From the NCBI RefSeq assembly GCF_900289175.1, contig NZ_LT985747.1, positions 2,632,624-2,696,623 on the forward strand: DNA of 64,000 nt, read 5' to 3'. Source of the stretch: Paenibacillus faecalis. GTDB lineage: Bacteria; Bacillota; Bacilli; Paenibacillales; Paenibacillaceae. Of the stretch, positions 26,880 to 36,062 are shown one piece after another (positions within the stretch are counted from its first letter, which is position 1; each line of letters opens with the position of its first letter). The notes under the pieces were generated by a model, which made no database searches, was not told the DNA's origin, and saw only the letters and a program-made list of their open reading frames with translations. The position numbers and the translations under genes were made by a program.

Positions 26880-27470
26880 TCAATTCACGGTGGGCTTCCC
26901 CGTTGTTCGCATTTCATGAATACGCTGCATAATAAGGGAAGTGACTTTGTCCAAAGCCTCGGGCGACTTGTCATCCTTGAAAGCAGAAAGATCTAAAGGT
27001 GCCCCGTAAATGATCTTTGTCTTTCCAAAAAGTTTGTAATCCCCTACAATGGCTGCGGGTATCACTGTAGCGCCGCTGCGTAATGCAAAGCTTGCAGCAC
27101 CACGTTTAGCTGCTTCCGAATCGGAATTGCGCGTACCTTCTGGAAATATCCCCATTACTTCACCGCCGCGAAGAATCTTGAGTGATGTCTTGATCGAGTC
27201 TTTGCTCACACCGCCCCGTTTCACCGGATAGGCTCCAAGCTGTCTAATTAACGAGCCAAGCACCGGAACTTGAAACAGCTCCGCCTTGGCCATAAATTTG
27301 ACCTGCCTCTTTACATGAATACCTACCGATATCGGGTCCATATAGCTGGTATGATTCGCACATATCAGCACTCCGCCCTCGGCAGGTATGTTATGTACAC
27401 CAACCGATTCAAACCGGTATAAAACAGCGAACAAGCCGCGAAGCACCGCTCTACAAAACTTATAGATCAT
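26880..27470 (-). CDS. plsC: 1-acyl-sn-glycerol-3-phosphate acyltransferase
   Basis: A 196-residue membrane-associated enzyme forming phosphatidate. The catalytic HX4D motif is NHTSYMD and the substrate motif FPEGTRN; VKFMAKAELF and GAYPVKRGG are also typical. Only six bases separate it from cmk and the ribosome site is within the cmk tail, so the two are coupled. Its adjacency to plsY/gpsA in the window makes a near-complete route from DHAP to phosphatidate. Confidence 0.94.
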   Translation of the reverse strand: MIYKFCRAVLRGLFAVLYRFESVGVHNIPAEGGVLICANHTSYMDPISVGIHVKRQVKFMAKAELFQVPVLGSLIRQLGAYPVKRGGVSKDSIKTSLKILRGGEVMGIFPEGTRNSDSEAAKRGAASFALRSGATVIPAAIVGDYKLFGKTKIIYGAPLDLSAFKDDKSPEALDKVTSLIMQRIHEMRTTGKPTVN

Positions 27471-27476
27471 ATCATA

Positions 27477-28178
27477 TTACTCTCCATCCATTCGAGATAT
27501 ACAGTAAGAAAGTATCGTATCAACAACCTGTTGAATGGTCATTTGTGTCGTGTCCAGTTCAATAGCATCCTCTGCACGACGCAGCGGCGACACCTCGCGC
27601 TTCTCGTCAAGGCTATCGCGCCTAGCGATATCCATTTCAAGCTGTTCAAGAGATACTCCTTCCGCTTCACCCAATTGTTTATACCGGCGGAGAGCACGCT
27701 CCTTGACACTTGCCGTCAAGAAAATTTTAACCTCGGCATCTGGTAAAACCGTCGTTCCGATATCCCGACCATCCATGACAACGCCTTTATGCATGGCCAT
27801 CTGTCTTTGAAGGTTTACCAAGTAAGTCCGCAAGCCTTCGATTTGTGCATATCGGGACACTGCCGAACTGACCTCGTGAGATCGGATATATGGGGTTATA
27901 TCCTCACCGTTCAGCAAGACCATTTGTCCGTTTTCATGCGGTTTTAATTCAATTACCATTTGTTGTGACATTTGAAGCACTTTTTCGTCATTATCTGCTG
28001 AAATTCCTTCTTTCAGCATCAACCACGTTACTGCCCGGTACATCGCTCCAGTGTCAACGTATATATACTGAAGCTTGTTTGCCACCATTCGAGCAATTGT
28101 GCTTTTGCCTGCCCCTGCAGGTCCATCAATGGCAATATTAATTCTGTCAATTCGACCTGTAGTACCCTGCTTGTTCAA
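27477..28178 (-). CDS. cmk: Cytidylate kinase
   Basis: A 233-residue P-loop kinase phosphorylating CMP and dCMP. Seen: INIAIDGPAGAGKSTIARM (P-loop), YVDTGAMYRAVTWL, DGRDIGTTVLPDAEVKIFLTAS and RDSLDEKREVSPLRRAEDA. The frame is open to a TTG that is itself part of the AGGAGG ribosome site, so the next TTG, at 28178 and nine bases from AGGAGG, is the likely start. Confidence 0.95.
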   Translation of the reverse strand: MNKQGTTGRIDRINIAIDGPAGAGKSTIARMVANKLQYIYVDTGAMYRAVTWLMLKEGISADNDEKVLQMSQQMVIELKPHENGQMVLLNGEDITPYIRSHEVSSAVSRYAQIEGLRTYLVNLQRQMAMHKGVVMDGRDIGTTVLPDAEVKIFLTASVKERALRRYKQLGEAEGVSLEQLEMDIARRDSLDEKREVSPLRRAEDAIELDTTQMTIQQVVDTILSYCISRMDGE

Positions 28179-28210
28179 TGGGGCATTCCTCCTCAAACAT
28201 GAGCCTCAAG

Positions 28211-28231
28211 AAAAAAGCAGGCATTGCCTGC
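28211..28231 (-). terminator. Terminator between ypfB and cmk
   Basis: GCAGGCA/TGCCTGC stem with a one-base loop position, followed by six T residues on the minus strand. Confidence 0.8.
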
Positions 28232-28251
28232 GACGTGAAAATTATACCACA

Positions 28252-28509
28252 CTAACTAGAGTGATGCAAAAAAGAAGGCTTTTTTTCGTCCATCCAATCC
28301 TTTACATTCGGAGCTTCAATCGGAACTCCTTCCATGCGATATACAGGTGATAGAAAAGGTCTAACCGAGTCAATCCGCAGAAGCAGCTGGAAGATCAGGA
28401 GCATCATCGCCACCCAAGGGATGCTTTTAAGCAACAGATTGCCCAAAATTTCGGCATAATCAAACCAACGCTGGTGAGCCCTGGAGTGCTTATCGTCAGG
28501 AATCGTCAT
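28252..28509 (-). CDS. ypfB: Small membrane protein, YpfB/DUF5359-like
   Basis: An 85-residue product with one hydrophobic helix (LLLKSIPWVAMMLLIFQLLL, about residues 25-44) and charged ends. Its position between the PilZ gene and cmk equals that of B. subtilis ypfB. A GTG further upstream is open, but the ATG at 28509 has AGGTGG eight bases before it. Function unknown. Confidence 0.72.
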   Translation of the reverse strand: MTIPDDKHSRAHQRWFDYAEILGNLLLKSIPWVAMMLLIFQLLLRIDSVRPFLSPVYRMEGVPIEAPNVKDWMDEKKPSFLHHSS

Positions 28510-28564
28510 ATACGGCACCACCTACACTTTTTTGTTAGCGTGCCGCTGGTGAAGGTATTTTATT

Positions 28565-29227
28565 CTAACGATTTCTAGATTCAATCTGCCTCTCAAAACA
28601 ATATCGTATCACTTTCTGCCGTTCCATATCCAAAATGCTGATAAACTTGAGCATAACCAGACTTTTGTTATTTGAAAGATCCTTTACTCGGATCACTTCG
28701 CTTTCAAAAGGAACATGTTCCAGCGTACCGTTTTTATAAGGGAGAAGCAGCCAGCATGATAGGATATCGCCCTCTTCCGGCTTTTGATCGGATTCGGCAT
28801 AGAAAGAAACACCCCCACCGCTTACGTCCTCTGTTTTAGACACAAAACGACTGCCGTTCGTATGCTTCACTGCGATCTCAAGCTCTGTTTGAACCCGGAG
28901 GAAGTTTCTTCTTTGTACTTTTGTAATCTCTTCCAGATCAGGTTTGCGGATTCGCACCATGCGTATAACATCTTCATGAAAGCCTAAAACATAGGAATTA
29001 AAAAAGTTTTTCACTCCGCCTTCAGTAAGGAAATAGGCGGACAACTCATCGCCCATATACAACTTTTTTAATCGGCCCGTTCCCTCCTGAATTGGGACTT
29101 CTATATAAAAAAAGTCATCATGAATTTCACATATTCTTGATTTATAAACATGATTCGCTTCTTTTTCGTCCCCGGTATCAATCTGAATGTACAACACTTC
29201 ATTCACTTTTGGATACAAACCTTTCAC
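28565..29227 (-). CDS. ypfA: PilZ-domain c-di-GMP receptor, YpfA/MotI-like flagellar brake
   Basis: A 220-residue protein with a YcgR-type N-terminal domain (1-95) and a C-terminal PilZ domain. The c-di-GMP motifs are RRNFLR (Arg107-x3-Arg111) and DVSGGG (Asp134-x-Ser-x2-Gly), so binding should be intact. In B. subtilis the orthologue acts as a clutch on the flagellar stator when c-di-GMP is high. The start is a GTG at 29227 with a poor ribosome site; TTG 29218 is an alternative. Confidence 0.9.
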   Translation of the reverse strand: MKGLYPKVNEVLYIQIDTGDEKEANHVYKSRICEIHDDFFYIEVPIQEGTGRLKKLYMGDELSAYFLTEGGVKNFFNSYVLGFHEDVIRMVRIRKPDLEEITKVQRRNFLRVQTELEIAVKHTNGSRFVSKTEDVSGGGVSFYAESDQKPEEGDILSCWLLLPYKNGTLEHVPFESEVIRVKDLSNNKSLVMLKFISILDMERQKVIRYCFERQIESRNR

Positions 29228-29301
29228 CTTCTACCTGGATAATATCAACAAATGTATTATAACATGTACAATAGTAGGTGAAGTGGAATTATTTTGTATA
29301 T

Positions 29302-29366
29302 AAAAGAAACCGTCCTTTTGTAAATATGGAGGATTAAAAAGCCACCATATGAAAAGGAACGGTTTC
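29302..29366 (-). terminator. Terminator after ypeB
   Basis: GAAACCGT-TCCTTTT pairs with AAAAGGA-CGGTTTC across a long loop on the minus strand, followed by TTTT, directly after the stop codon. Confidence 0.75.
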
Positions 29367-29371
29367 AGATA

Positions 29372-30724
29372 TTAACTAATGCCCGCCTGAGCATCCTTCA
29401 GAACTTCAACACTTTCTTCCAAACCGGTATCCGCGTTGATATACAATCGATACTGTGATCCGTTTATTTTCCCGCCGATCTCATAACAAAGAACATCTTC
29501 AGCCTGATCGTTCTTAATAATTGCTTTGCGGTTATAAACTTCTTCAAAATCCTTATTCAACTGCTTTCTTGCTTCATCTAGGCTGATTTTGGGCTTCGGT
29601 ATTTCTCGATTATCTTTATGCTCGTATACAAAATCACTCGCCTGAAAACCGATTACCTCACCGTTATCCAATGCAGATCTGACCGTTATTTTTTCCGGAT
29701 ATATAAGCACTCCATCCTGTTCACGGACAAAAGAAAAGTTAACGAGGTTATCGAAAGGGTCAGCAGAGACTGCTTTCATATTGCGATACCCTTTATTCTC
29801 AAGAAATTGTCCCGCTTTATTCAAGGCTTCATCGACTGGAACTTTTTTAGCTCCGACCTGACGTTCGTCGGAATAGGAAGTAAGCAGACCACCTTTACGT
29901 GTGAAATCCATACTTATGGTCTTGCCCTCAGGAGCTTGTACCTTAGCGGTATATGACTCCCAATCTGTTCCCTTTCCGTTTTCTGTGATCTGACAGTTCG
30001 CATTGTTGCCTGCATCCGCGAATTTAAGCGCTTTACGGGTAATATCTTCTTTGGTCATTGGTACTCCAGAAAGCATATTCACCGAACGCTGCTGATACAT
30101 GCTGGAGACAGAAGGCCCCCAGTCCAGTTCAGGGTATTCCTCTACCTTTTTGTTAACTGTTTTAAAGCCATCAACAATCGTACTATCTGCTTGTGCATTT
30201 TGTTTAGCCAAAGCCGTATCCACGTCCAACCATCGCAAATTATTTGCAATGACCGAATTTTGTACGGTTTGAAGATCCTTTGCAATTTCACCGGAGTTTT
30301 TATAAAGCGTCTTTAATGTCTGCAGCTCTTTCTCACTAAGCGGTTCTTTTGTCAAATCACGAACGCCTGCTTTGAAAGAAAAATTGGAAATCCGGGTAAG
30401 AAACTCCTCTGTCTTGTCGAATGGAAGCATCGCAAGAGGAAGCTGGTTAACATCGCTCTGAGCCTCACTGGTCAGGCGCCATACGTTCATCAGTCCCTTG
30501 CGCTGCATTCCCTGGGACGTAGAGTTAACCGCCAGTGTGTTACCAAGCTCTGTATGAATGCGATCCACATGAAAGGAAAGGTCATGGAAAGCCCGCTGAT
30601 ATTGGTTCTCCGCATTGACTGCAATAGCGTCACGTTCCTCCTTAACCTGATTTCCCCACACCAGTGAGCCGATCAGCAGGATCGTAACCACAGGGAACAG
30701 TACGGCACTTATATTTTTGTACAT
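29372..30724 (-). CDS. ypeB: Germination protein YpeB
   Basis: A 450-residue protein, same length as in B. subtilis. One N-terminal membrane helix (about 5-23, ISAVLFPVVTILLIGSLVW), a helical middle, then PepSY-type repeats (for example KKVPVDEALNKAGQFLENKG and ISLDEARKQLNKDFEEVY). YpeB sits in the spore and is needed for the cortex-lytic enzyme SleB, with mutual stabilisation. AAAGGAGA precedes the ATG at 30724; a GTG ten codons upstream lacks a site. sleB, normally the preceding gene, is absent here. Confidence 0.95.
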   Translation of the reverse strand: MYKNISAVLFPVVTILLIGSLVWGNQVKEERDAIAVNAENQYQRAFHDLSFHVDRIHTELGNTLAVNSTSQGMQRKGLMNVWRLTSEAQSDVNQLPLAMLPFDKTEEFLTRISNFSFKAGVRDLTKEPLSEKELQTLKTLYKNSGEIAKDLQTVQNSVIANNLRWLDVDTALAKQNAQADSTIVDGFKTVNKKVEEYPELDWGPSVSSMYQQRSVNMLSGVPMTKEDITRKALKFADAGNNANCQITENGKGTDWESYTAKVQAPEGKTISMDFTRKGGLLTSYSDERQVGAKKVPVDEALNKAGQFLENKGYRNMKAVSADPFDNLVNFSFVREQDGVLIYPEKITVRSALDNGEVIGFQASDFVYEHKDNREIPKPKISLDEARKQLNKDFEEVYNRKAIIKNDQAEDVLCYEIGGKINGSQYRLYINADTGLEESVEVLKDAQAGIS

Positions 30725-30819
30725 ATTGGCTAAAGTCTCCTTTCTTCTATTCACTGCCGTTAGTTTGACTAGAAGAAAGAAGTCTTATGCATTATTTATG
30801 AAACCCGTGTGATTCGAAT

Positions 30820-30972
30820 TTAGAAAATTTCCTCTTCCTCAATATCAAACCGGTTCCGATTGTTGCACAAACACTGTTTAAATCCTGTTTCGATCCGTCC
30901 ATGTTCTTTTCTGCCCCGCAGCACAAATCTCTCACCACATTCTTTGCAATGGATTTTCACTTTAACACGCAC
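30820..30972 (-). CDS. Small cysteine-rich protein, probable zinc ribbon (50 aa)
   Basis: The product starts VRVKVKIHCKECGERFVLRG and carries CxxC plus CxC (HCKECG and QCLCNN), likely a single zinc knuckle, with an acidic tail. GGAGG lies ten bases before a GTG at 30972. It occupies the place where sleB would be expected between prsW and ypeB. I do not recognise a named family. Confidence 0.65.
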   Translation of the reverse strand: MRVKVKIHCKECGERFVLRGRKEHGRIETGFKQCLCNNRNRFDIEEEEIF

Positions 30973-31047
30973 AAAAAAAGCACCTCCATCGTACATTTCC
31001 TTCGGCAAGCAGCCAAAAGGTCATACGACAAAGTGTGCCCTTTATTG

Positions 31048-31743
31048 TCACGTTTTAACCTCTTCATCCCGCTTCATGATGCGGAAAGGTGATCGGTTGT
31101 TGGCCCGTGATATTTTCCCCATGCCTCCACACCATAAGAAAAACATCAATGGAATGATGAACCATAACCAAGTATGAGTTAGCATGCTAAGGATTAAATC
31201 ATAAATTCCATGATACACCCAAGGCAGCAAGAAGGATAGGAGCAGGAAAAAACGGTTTGATTTTCCACCCGAAAACTTAGCTTTTCCTATATAGTATCCC
31301 ATAATGACGCCGAACATGGCATGTCCTGAAACAGGAAGCAGCGCACGGATCATCATCGGTCCGAATGCAGCCTGGCTATACCACGCATACATGATATTTT
31401 CCACTGTAGCAAAACCTAAAGCGATAGCTACTGCATAAAGAATGCCATCATACGGTTCGTCAAATTCGGTATGGTTCAAAATAAGATGATACAAAACAAA
31501 CCATTTAAACAACTCTTCCACACCCGCTGAAGTGATCAGCGAGTTTACAATCGGGTGATCGCCAAACCATATTATTATTCCCCGCTGCAAAATCATCACG
31601 GGAACGACGATTAGGACGCCAAGCATAAACATCTTAATGACGATATGCAGCGGTTCCTGATCATACCTGTCTTTTAAATAAAAAAAGGTGAGCAGAGCGA
31701 GACCCGGCGCCAAAGCAGACGCTATGATCGAGAATACCAGCAA
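31048..31743 (-). CDS. prsW: Intramembrane metalloprotease PrsW family
   Basis: A 231-residue protein with seven or eight hydrophobic helices. The active-site pattern is there: SAGVEELFKW (Glu-Glu), FATVENIMYA and PVSGHAMFGVIMGYY (His). In B. subtilis PrsW makes the first cut of anti-sigma factor RsiW. TTG start with AAGGGGGA six bases before. Same neighbourhood as in B. subtilis (ypdC). Confidence 0.93.
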   Translation of the reverse strand: MLVFSIIASALAPGLALLTFFYLKDRYDQEPLHIVIKMFMLGVLIVVPVMILQRGIIIWFGDHPIVNSLITSAGVEELFKWFVLYHLILNHTEFDEPYDGILYAVAIALGFATVENIMYAWYSQAAFGPMMIRALLPVSGHAMFGVIMGYYIGKAKFSGGKSNRFFLLLSFLLPWVYHGIYDLILSMLTHTWLWFIIPLMFFLWCGGMGKISRANNRSPFRIMKRDEEVKT

Positions 31744-31804
31744 CGAAATCCCCCTTAGTTAGTTGCGGGCCTGTAGATTCGGCCGCCCTCGCATGCCCAC
31801 AATT

Positions 31805-32419
31805 TCATAATTTGCTGCGTGAAAAATGACTGCAGATCGTTTCTACCGCTTGCTGCGGCATAACTTTCTTGCCGTATTCCTCCAACAAAGCATCTGTTAC
31901 CTGGGATGAATCTCCGAATTCCGCCAGCAAAGCAATAATGGCATCCAGTTTCTCATGATGCTGCTGCTGAGGATCTATCGACAAAAACCATTTATCCAAA
32001 TAGTGATATAGCGTACCAGCCCCGTTGACCAAATGGTTCAACATATGAGCAGCTTCTATAAGCACTTCGAAATCGTTGAAAACATACACAATACTGCCGT
32101 TTTGTTCCAAAGTAACTTCCATTTCGTAAATTTCATCAGGCATCTCATCTTCTGACAAACCACTGAAATGTTGATCGTACTTTCCTCTCGTTACAATTAC
32201 CACCATGCCCTGTGCCGGTAAAGCAAATACTTCAACGGCTAATGGACCTGTGGCATCGAATCCGAGCTCACTGTAGGCCTGCTCCATCATTTCTGTAAAC
32301 AGGTCATATACTTTCGGTATTTCCTGCCACAATTCTTCCTTCTGGATCCCACGTTCGCTCAGATCATCAAACGTGAGGAAAATCCGTATCTTATCTTGAC
32401 TTAAGCGTTCTATTTTCAT
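31805..32419 (-). CDS. mecB: Adaptor protein MecA/YpbH family
   Basis: A 204-residue ClpC adaptor. N-terminal substrate-binding part (MKIERLSQDKIRIFLTFDDL), a variable acidic linker, and a C-terminal ClpC-binding domain (YVFNDFEVLIEAAHMLN, LYHYLDKWFLSI). GAGGAGG precedes the ATG at 32419; the longer open frame is rejected. Position next to ypb genes and prsW matches the paralogue YpbH (MecB) rather than MecA. Confidence 0.88.
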   Translation of the reverse strand: MKIERLSQDKIRIFLTFDDLSERGIQKEELWQEIPKVYDLFTEMMEQAYSELGFDATGPLAVEVFALPAQGMVVIVTRGKYDQHFSGLSEDEMPDEIYEMEVTLEQNGSIVYVFNDFEVLIEAAHMLNHLVNGAGTLYHYLDKWFLSIDPQQQHHEKLDAIIALLAEFGDSSQVTDALLEEYGKKVMPQQAVETICSHFSRSKL

Positions 32420-32548
32420 GACAGGATCCTCCTCTAGTGAAACAAAAGTTATAACATTCTTATGATTTTTGGATGATGACGTGCTAAAAATGGTTTTATA
32501 CAATGATTTTATCATTTAATACCCACAAATGCACGCAAATATGTACTT

Positions 32549-32596
32549 AAAAAAAAGAATCATTTCAGAGGATATACTCACTCCACGAAATGATTC
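32549..32596 (-). terminator. Terminator after the 126-residue gene
   Basis: GAATCATTTC/GAAATGATTC perfect 10-bp stem followed by eight T residues on the minus strand. Confidence 0.85.
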
Positions 32597-32613
32597 GAAT
32601 TCATTCATGATGT

Positions 32614-32994
32614 TTACAAACCCGGTATAGCCGTATGAGTATCTTTTAAGATCTGTTCGACTTCCTGTTTAATGTCAGGATTACTGCGAATGAAGTCTTT
32701 TATTTGCTTCAGATTGGCTGCCTTCGAATTAGTCGATGCCTGTACCCCATGCTGATTTGTCGAGGAATGACTGGATGAATCATGTCCGCTTGAACTGGGA
32801 CGCACGCTTTCTTGGCTTCCATTGCCTTGGATTGAGTTAGAAATATTTTTCAATTTATCTTTAGAGTTTCCAGCCAAATTGCCAAGATTCATTCCCTTCA
32901 TTAGTGAAGCAATAGACATTCCCTGTTGACGGGATATCATACCATACACAGCGGCACCGACGATGGCACCGTAAAAAAACGACCTAGCTCTCAC
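32614..32994 (-). CDS. Membrane-anchored protein with Ser/Asn-rich linker, unknown
   Basis: A 126-residue product with a weakly hydrophobic N-terminus (FFYGAIVGAAVYGMISRQQG), a low-complexity Ser/His/Asn linker (about 60-85) and a charged helical C-terminus (LKQIKDFIRSNPDIKQEVEQ). GTG start with a strong AAGGAGG. The YtxH-like look of the N-terminus (glycine-rich short helix) is suggestive only. It is divergent from the deacetylase gene. Confidence 0.75.
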   Translation of the reverse strand: MRARSFFYGAIVGAAVYGMISRQQGMSIASLMKGMNLGNLAGNSKDKLKNISNSIQGNGSQESVRPSSSGHDSSSHSSTNQHGVQASTNSKAANLKQIKDFIRSNPDIKQEVEQILKDTHTAIPGL

Positions 32995-33084
32995 AAATAT
33001 TACCTCCTTCTATGATAAACTCATAACTAGTGTTCACGAATTCATAAAAACTCATGCGGCATAAATACAGGAAAGTGAGATGGA

Positions 33085-33987
33085 ATGATGGTTAAAAAAA
33101 TAGCAGTACTGCTTCTTACAGCCAGCTTTTTTCTTGGCGCATGCGGACAACCAGAACAGACTCAACATTCAGGCTCGACGGCGAATAACGAGACAGGACA
33201 AAACCAAGGTATTACTGTTCAGAGGGAAGAAGAGAAACAGATGCAAACTCAAGAGCCTGAGCAAGACAGGCTGTCAAAAGATACAACAAGCAAGAATGAT
33301 ATACAAGACGATAAGCATCAGACTAAAACCGAAGATCAATCCGCAAAAAAACCGGAATATCACATGAACAAAGTGTATGACATCGTACCAAATGATGAAA
33401 AAACCGAGGAAAAAGTCGTTCTGTTAACATTCGATGACGGACCTAAAGATAAAGAGATGATCAACGATCTCATTGATACGCTGGATAAACATCATGCAAA
33501 AGCTATTTTTTTCGTAAATGGATACCGTGTAAAGCAAAATCCGGAATTGTTACAACTTATTCATGACCGCGGCCAAATTATTGGCAATCATAGCTGGGAC
33601 CATATTGATCTAAGCAATCAAAGCTATCAGGAAGCAAAGAAGCAGATCGAAGATGTGCAGCAGATCGTTATGAAAACAATCGGGGAAAAACCTAAATTTT
33701 TCCGTCCGCCATTCGGCTCCGGTGATGATGATGTAAAGCAAATAGCCAAAGACAACAATATGCTCTTCATGACCTGGTCCAACGGCTCTTTGGATTGGGA
33801 TGCCAAAAGCAAAAACAACCCTGATGCTATCATTAAAAATGTGATGGATCAGCTTCATCCCGGAAGCAACATTCTTATGCATGAGCTTCCTTGGACGGTA
33901 GAAGCGCTGGACACTCTTCTAACCAAGCTGAAGAACAAGGGCTACAGCTTCGTTGATCCGCGCAATATTGAACTAAAAATGAGATAA
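33085..33987 (+). CDS. Polysaccharide deacetylase lipoprotein
   Basis: A 300-residue carbohydrate esterase 4 (NodB-type) protein anchored by a lipobox (FLGAC, Cys20) and a long Gln/Glu/Lys-rich linker to about residue 95. Catalytic motifs: TFDDGP (115-120), HSWDH (His169, His173, metal), RPPFGSGD (207 onward), and the last His in ILMHELPWT. It probably removes acetyl groups from peptidoglycan or another cell-wall glycan. The start is one of two adjacent ATG codons with a poor ribosome site. Confidence 0.92.
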   Translation: MMVKKIAVLLLTASFFLGACGQPEQTQHSGSTANNETGQNQGITVQREEEKQMQTQEPEQDRLSKDTTSKNDIQDDKHQTKTEDQSAKKPEYHMNKVYDIVPNDEKTEEKVVLLTFDDGPKDKEMINDLIDTLDKHHAKAIFFVNGYRVKQNPELLQLIHDRGQIIGNHSWDHIDLSNQSYQEAKKQIEDVQQIVMKTIGEKPKFFRPPFGSGDDDVKQIAKDNNMLFMTWSNGSLDWDAKSKNNPDAIIKNVMDQLHPGSNILMHELPWTVEALDTLLTKLKNKGYSFVDPRNIELKMR

Positions 33988-33988
33988 C

Positions 33989-34047
33989 AAAAAAGCTTTG
34001 CTCCAGCCTCAACTTTGGAAACAAAGGCAGGATCAAAGCTTTTTTTT
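33989..34047. terminator. Bidirectional terminator between the deacetylase gene and ypbG
   Basis: AAAAAAGCTTTG and CAAAGCTTTTTTTT flank a long loop; T-runs leave on both strands where two genes converge. Confidence 0.8.
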
Positions 34048-34848
34048 CAGTGAAATAAGATGAAACTCAGATGGGCAGCCTAAACGTAAAGGAATGTGAG
34101 AAGTGCCAAATCCGCGGCTAATCAAAAGCCGCATATCCGAATAATATCGAGAAGCTTTATGAGCAAGACTGAACCAGCCCGCACCATATTCTTTATAAAA
34201 ACCTTCCAAACGCACAGCTCCCAACAGCGGAAGAATAATTTGCCCGCCGTGAGTATGTCCCGTTAAGATCAAATCCGCGGCAATATCGTCATGTTCCTCA
34301 ATCCAAATCGGATCATGGACCAGTATGATATGATACTGACCTTGTTGAAGTTGGCCTTTAAACCGGCTGTAAAAGTGTTTACGTGTAGCAGGTTGCATCA
34401 TGCCGCTTAACGCAATACAATCACCATCTTTTTCGAGCATAAGGGTCTTGTCTTTTAATAAGCTTGCTCCGGCAGTCTTGAACAACTCTTCAAGGTGCTG
34501 TTTCCCAGCTGCTAAATCATGATTGCCAAGAACTCCATATACGGGAGCAATCCGGCGCAGCAATTCCAGATTATGACGGACCCTGCTCCACGGCACTCCC
34601 CTCTCTGTTATATCCCCGCCCAATAATATACAGTCAGGCATTAGATTCAGTTTCTGAAGCTTCCGCTCGGAAAGCTTGCGGCGGTGAATATCAGACATAA
34701 ACAATATACGATAGTTTTGAAATGAAGCGGGCAGTTTATCTGATTCGATGGAATCCTCACAAACCCTGTAACCAACTGCTTCCATTGTCATCCAGCCCAG
34801 CATACCAAGGGCCGCAGCTCCGGCAATTATACTTAACCAACCAATCAA
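34033..34848 (-). CDS. ypbG: Metallophosphoesterase, YpbG-like
   Basis: A 271-residue calcineurin-type phosphoesterase with one N-terminal membrane helix (LIGWLSIIAGAAALGMLGW). Metal motifs in order: FMSDIHRRK, LLGGDITERG, VLGNHDLAAG, ILVHDP and LTGHTHGGQI. Substrate unknown; relatives act on nucleotides or lipids at the membrane. The TTG at 34848 overlaps the stop of the preceding gene and has GGAGG in register, giving a compact N-terminus; the longer 303-residue reading crosses that gene. Confidence 0.9.
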   Translation of the reverse strand: MIGWLSIIAGAAALGMLGWMTMEAVGYRVCEDSIESDKLPASFQNYRILFMSDIHRRKLSERKLQKLNLMPDCILLGGDITERGVPWSRVRHNLELLRRIAPVYGVLGNHDLAAGKQHLEELFKTAGASLLKDKTLMLEKDGDCIALSGMMQPATRKHFYSRFKGQLQQGQYHIILVHDPIWIEEHDDIAADLILTGHTHGGQIILPLLGAVRLEGFYKEYGAGWFSLAHKASRYYSDMRLLISRGFGTSHIPLRLGCPSEFHLISLKKKL

Positions 34849-35285
34849 AATATTTCCTCCAGCGGCGGTGCACCGATAAGTCCCCAGAAGAGCAGACCGG
34901 CCATCAACAGGATAAAAAGTACGATTAAGGTATTGACAAACCATTTGCTCATTCTAACCCGATGTGAAGGGTATGTCTTCGTTCTCGAAGGTGCAGATTC
35001 TTCCTCAAGAACTTCATGATTTGTCATCCTGGCTGACTTTGTTCTGCTAAGCTCACCCGTTTTCCCACTTCTGGTCGCAGCATAGGAAGTTTGTGTTCCA
35101 TCCGATTTCGATCTACGCCGTGACCTTGAAATGATAACTTCATCATGACTGGATGACTCCGGCTTCCTTTTAAATTCTTTTTGATTCTGTGAACGTTTTG
35201 CTGTGTGTCCAGAAGCAGCTTTTTTATTTTTTTTCCGGCCTTTATGTCGGCTCTGATGTCGTTCCATTCTGCTAAGCTCGTTCAT
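34845..35285 (-). CDS. Basic single-pass membrane protein, YpbE-like position
   Basis: A 146-residue product: very basic, Ser/Arg/Lys-rich and disordered for about 110 residues, then one hydrophobic helix (FVNTLIVLFILLMAGLLFWGLI) near the C-terminus. It lies where B. subtilis has ypbE (a LysM protein), but no LysM is present, so only the position and the basic-plus-helix plan match. GGAGGAAG precedes the ATG, which overlaps the ypbD tail by 14 bases. Confidence 0.7.
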   Translation of the reverse strand: MNELSRMERHQSRHKGRKKNKKAASGHTAKRSQNQKEFKRKPESSSHDEVIISRSRRRSKSDGTQTSYAATRSGKTGELSRTKSARMTNHEVLEEESAPSRTKTYPSHRVRMSKWFVNTLIVLFILLMAGLLFWGLIGAPPLEEIF

Positions 35286-35871
35286 GATCTTCCTTCCTCC
35301 GAAAACGAATCACCATTCCTGAAATCAAATCAATGACAAAATGACAAAGAATCGGGGCCCAAAGCGTGCCTGACTCCATATAAATGTACCCCAGTCCATA
35401 ACTGCTTAAAAACACCCATCCCGTCGGAATCCAATGGTTCAAATAACGCACATGAATAAGTGCAAACAAAATACTGGTCCAATAAGGGCCCAAGGCGTGC
35501 TGGATCGCTCCGCGGAACAGAAGTTCTTCACAGACAGAAGCAACAAGAGCAATGATTACGATATGCCACACGGGTCTTTTGCGAAACAACATTTCGTTAA
35601 TGCCGCCGTCGTCCATGTTCCCTTCCGGAACAACTCTGGACAGGATCAAGTTAATGACTAGCATGATCGATGCCAGCCCTATTCCCCATAAAGCAAACTG
35701 ACCGTTTGAAGGCAACACCAGCAGTTTAAATGGATTCCGATGCTGAAACAAGATCCAGATCAACCCGACGAACAAAGTTAACCCCTGTGTTAAATATAGA
35801 TTAATAAGTAAAAGACGCTCGGTTAACTGATGTGGTTCAATTTTTTTAATTTTAATTTTAAATTTTTTCAT
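35272..35871 (-). CDS. ypbD: CPBP-family intramembrane metalloprotease, YpbD-like
   Basis: A 199-residue protein with about six hydrophobic helices. CPBP (Abi/CAAX protease) motifs: VCEELLFRGAIQ (Glu-Glu-x3-Arg), FALIHVRYLN and LCHFVIDLISG (His). Members cut within membranes or serve bacteriocin immunity; the substrate here is unknown. Operon with the next two genes. The ribosome site is weak (GCAGG). Confidence 0.88.
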   Translation of the reverse strand: MKKFKIKIKKIEPHQLTERLLLINLYLTQGLTLFVGLIWILFQHRNPFKLLVLPSNGQFALWGIGLASIMLVINLILSRVVPEGNMDDGGINEMLFRKRPVWHIVIIALVASVCEELLFRGAIQHALGPYWTSILFALIHVRYLNHWIPTGWVFLSSYGLGYIYMESGTLWAPILCHFVIDLISGMVIRFRRKEDHERA

Positions 35872-36062
35872 GATAGCCTGCCTATATTAATTGTTGTATG
35901 AAATTGGTAAATCCGTGCATTCCAATGTCGAAAAAATACTTTTTACAAGACTATAATAAAATAAGTTGGCATAAGCATCATAGCAAATAAAACGCCCGTA
36001 TTACAAGGCTTAAGCGTTTCACATGCACTTATCCTACCTTTCGCCACACCTCCAAATGCCTA

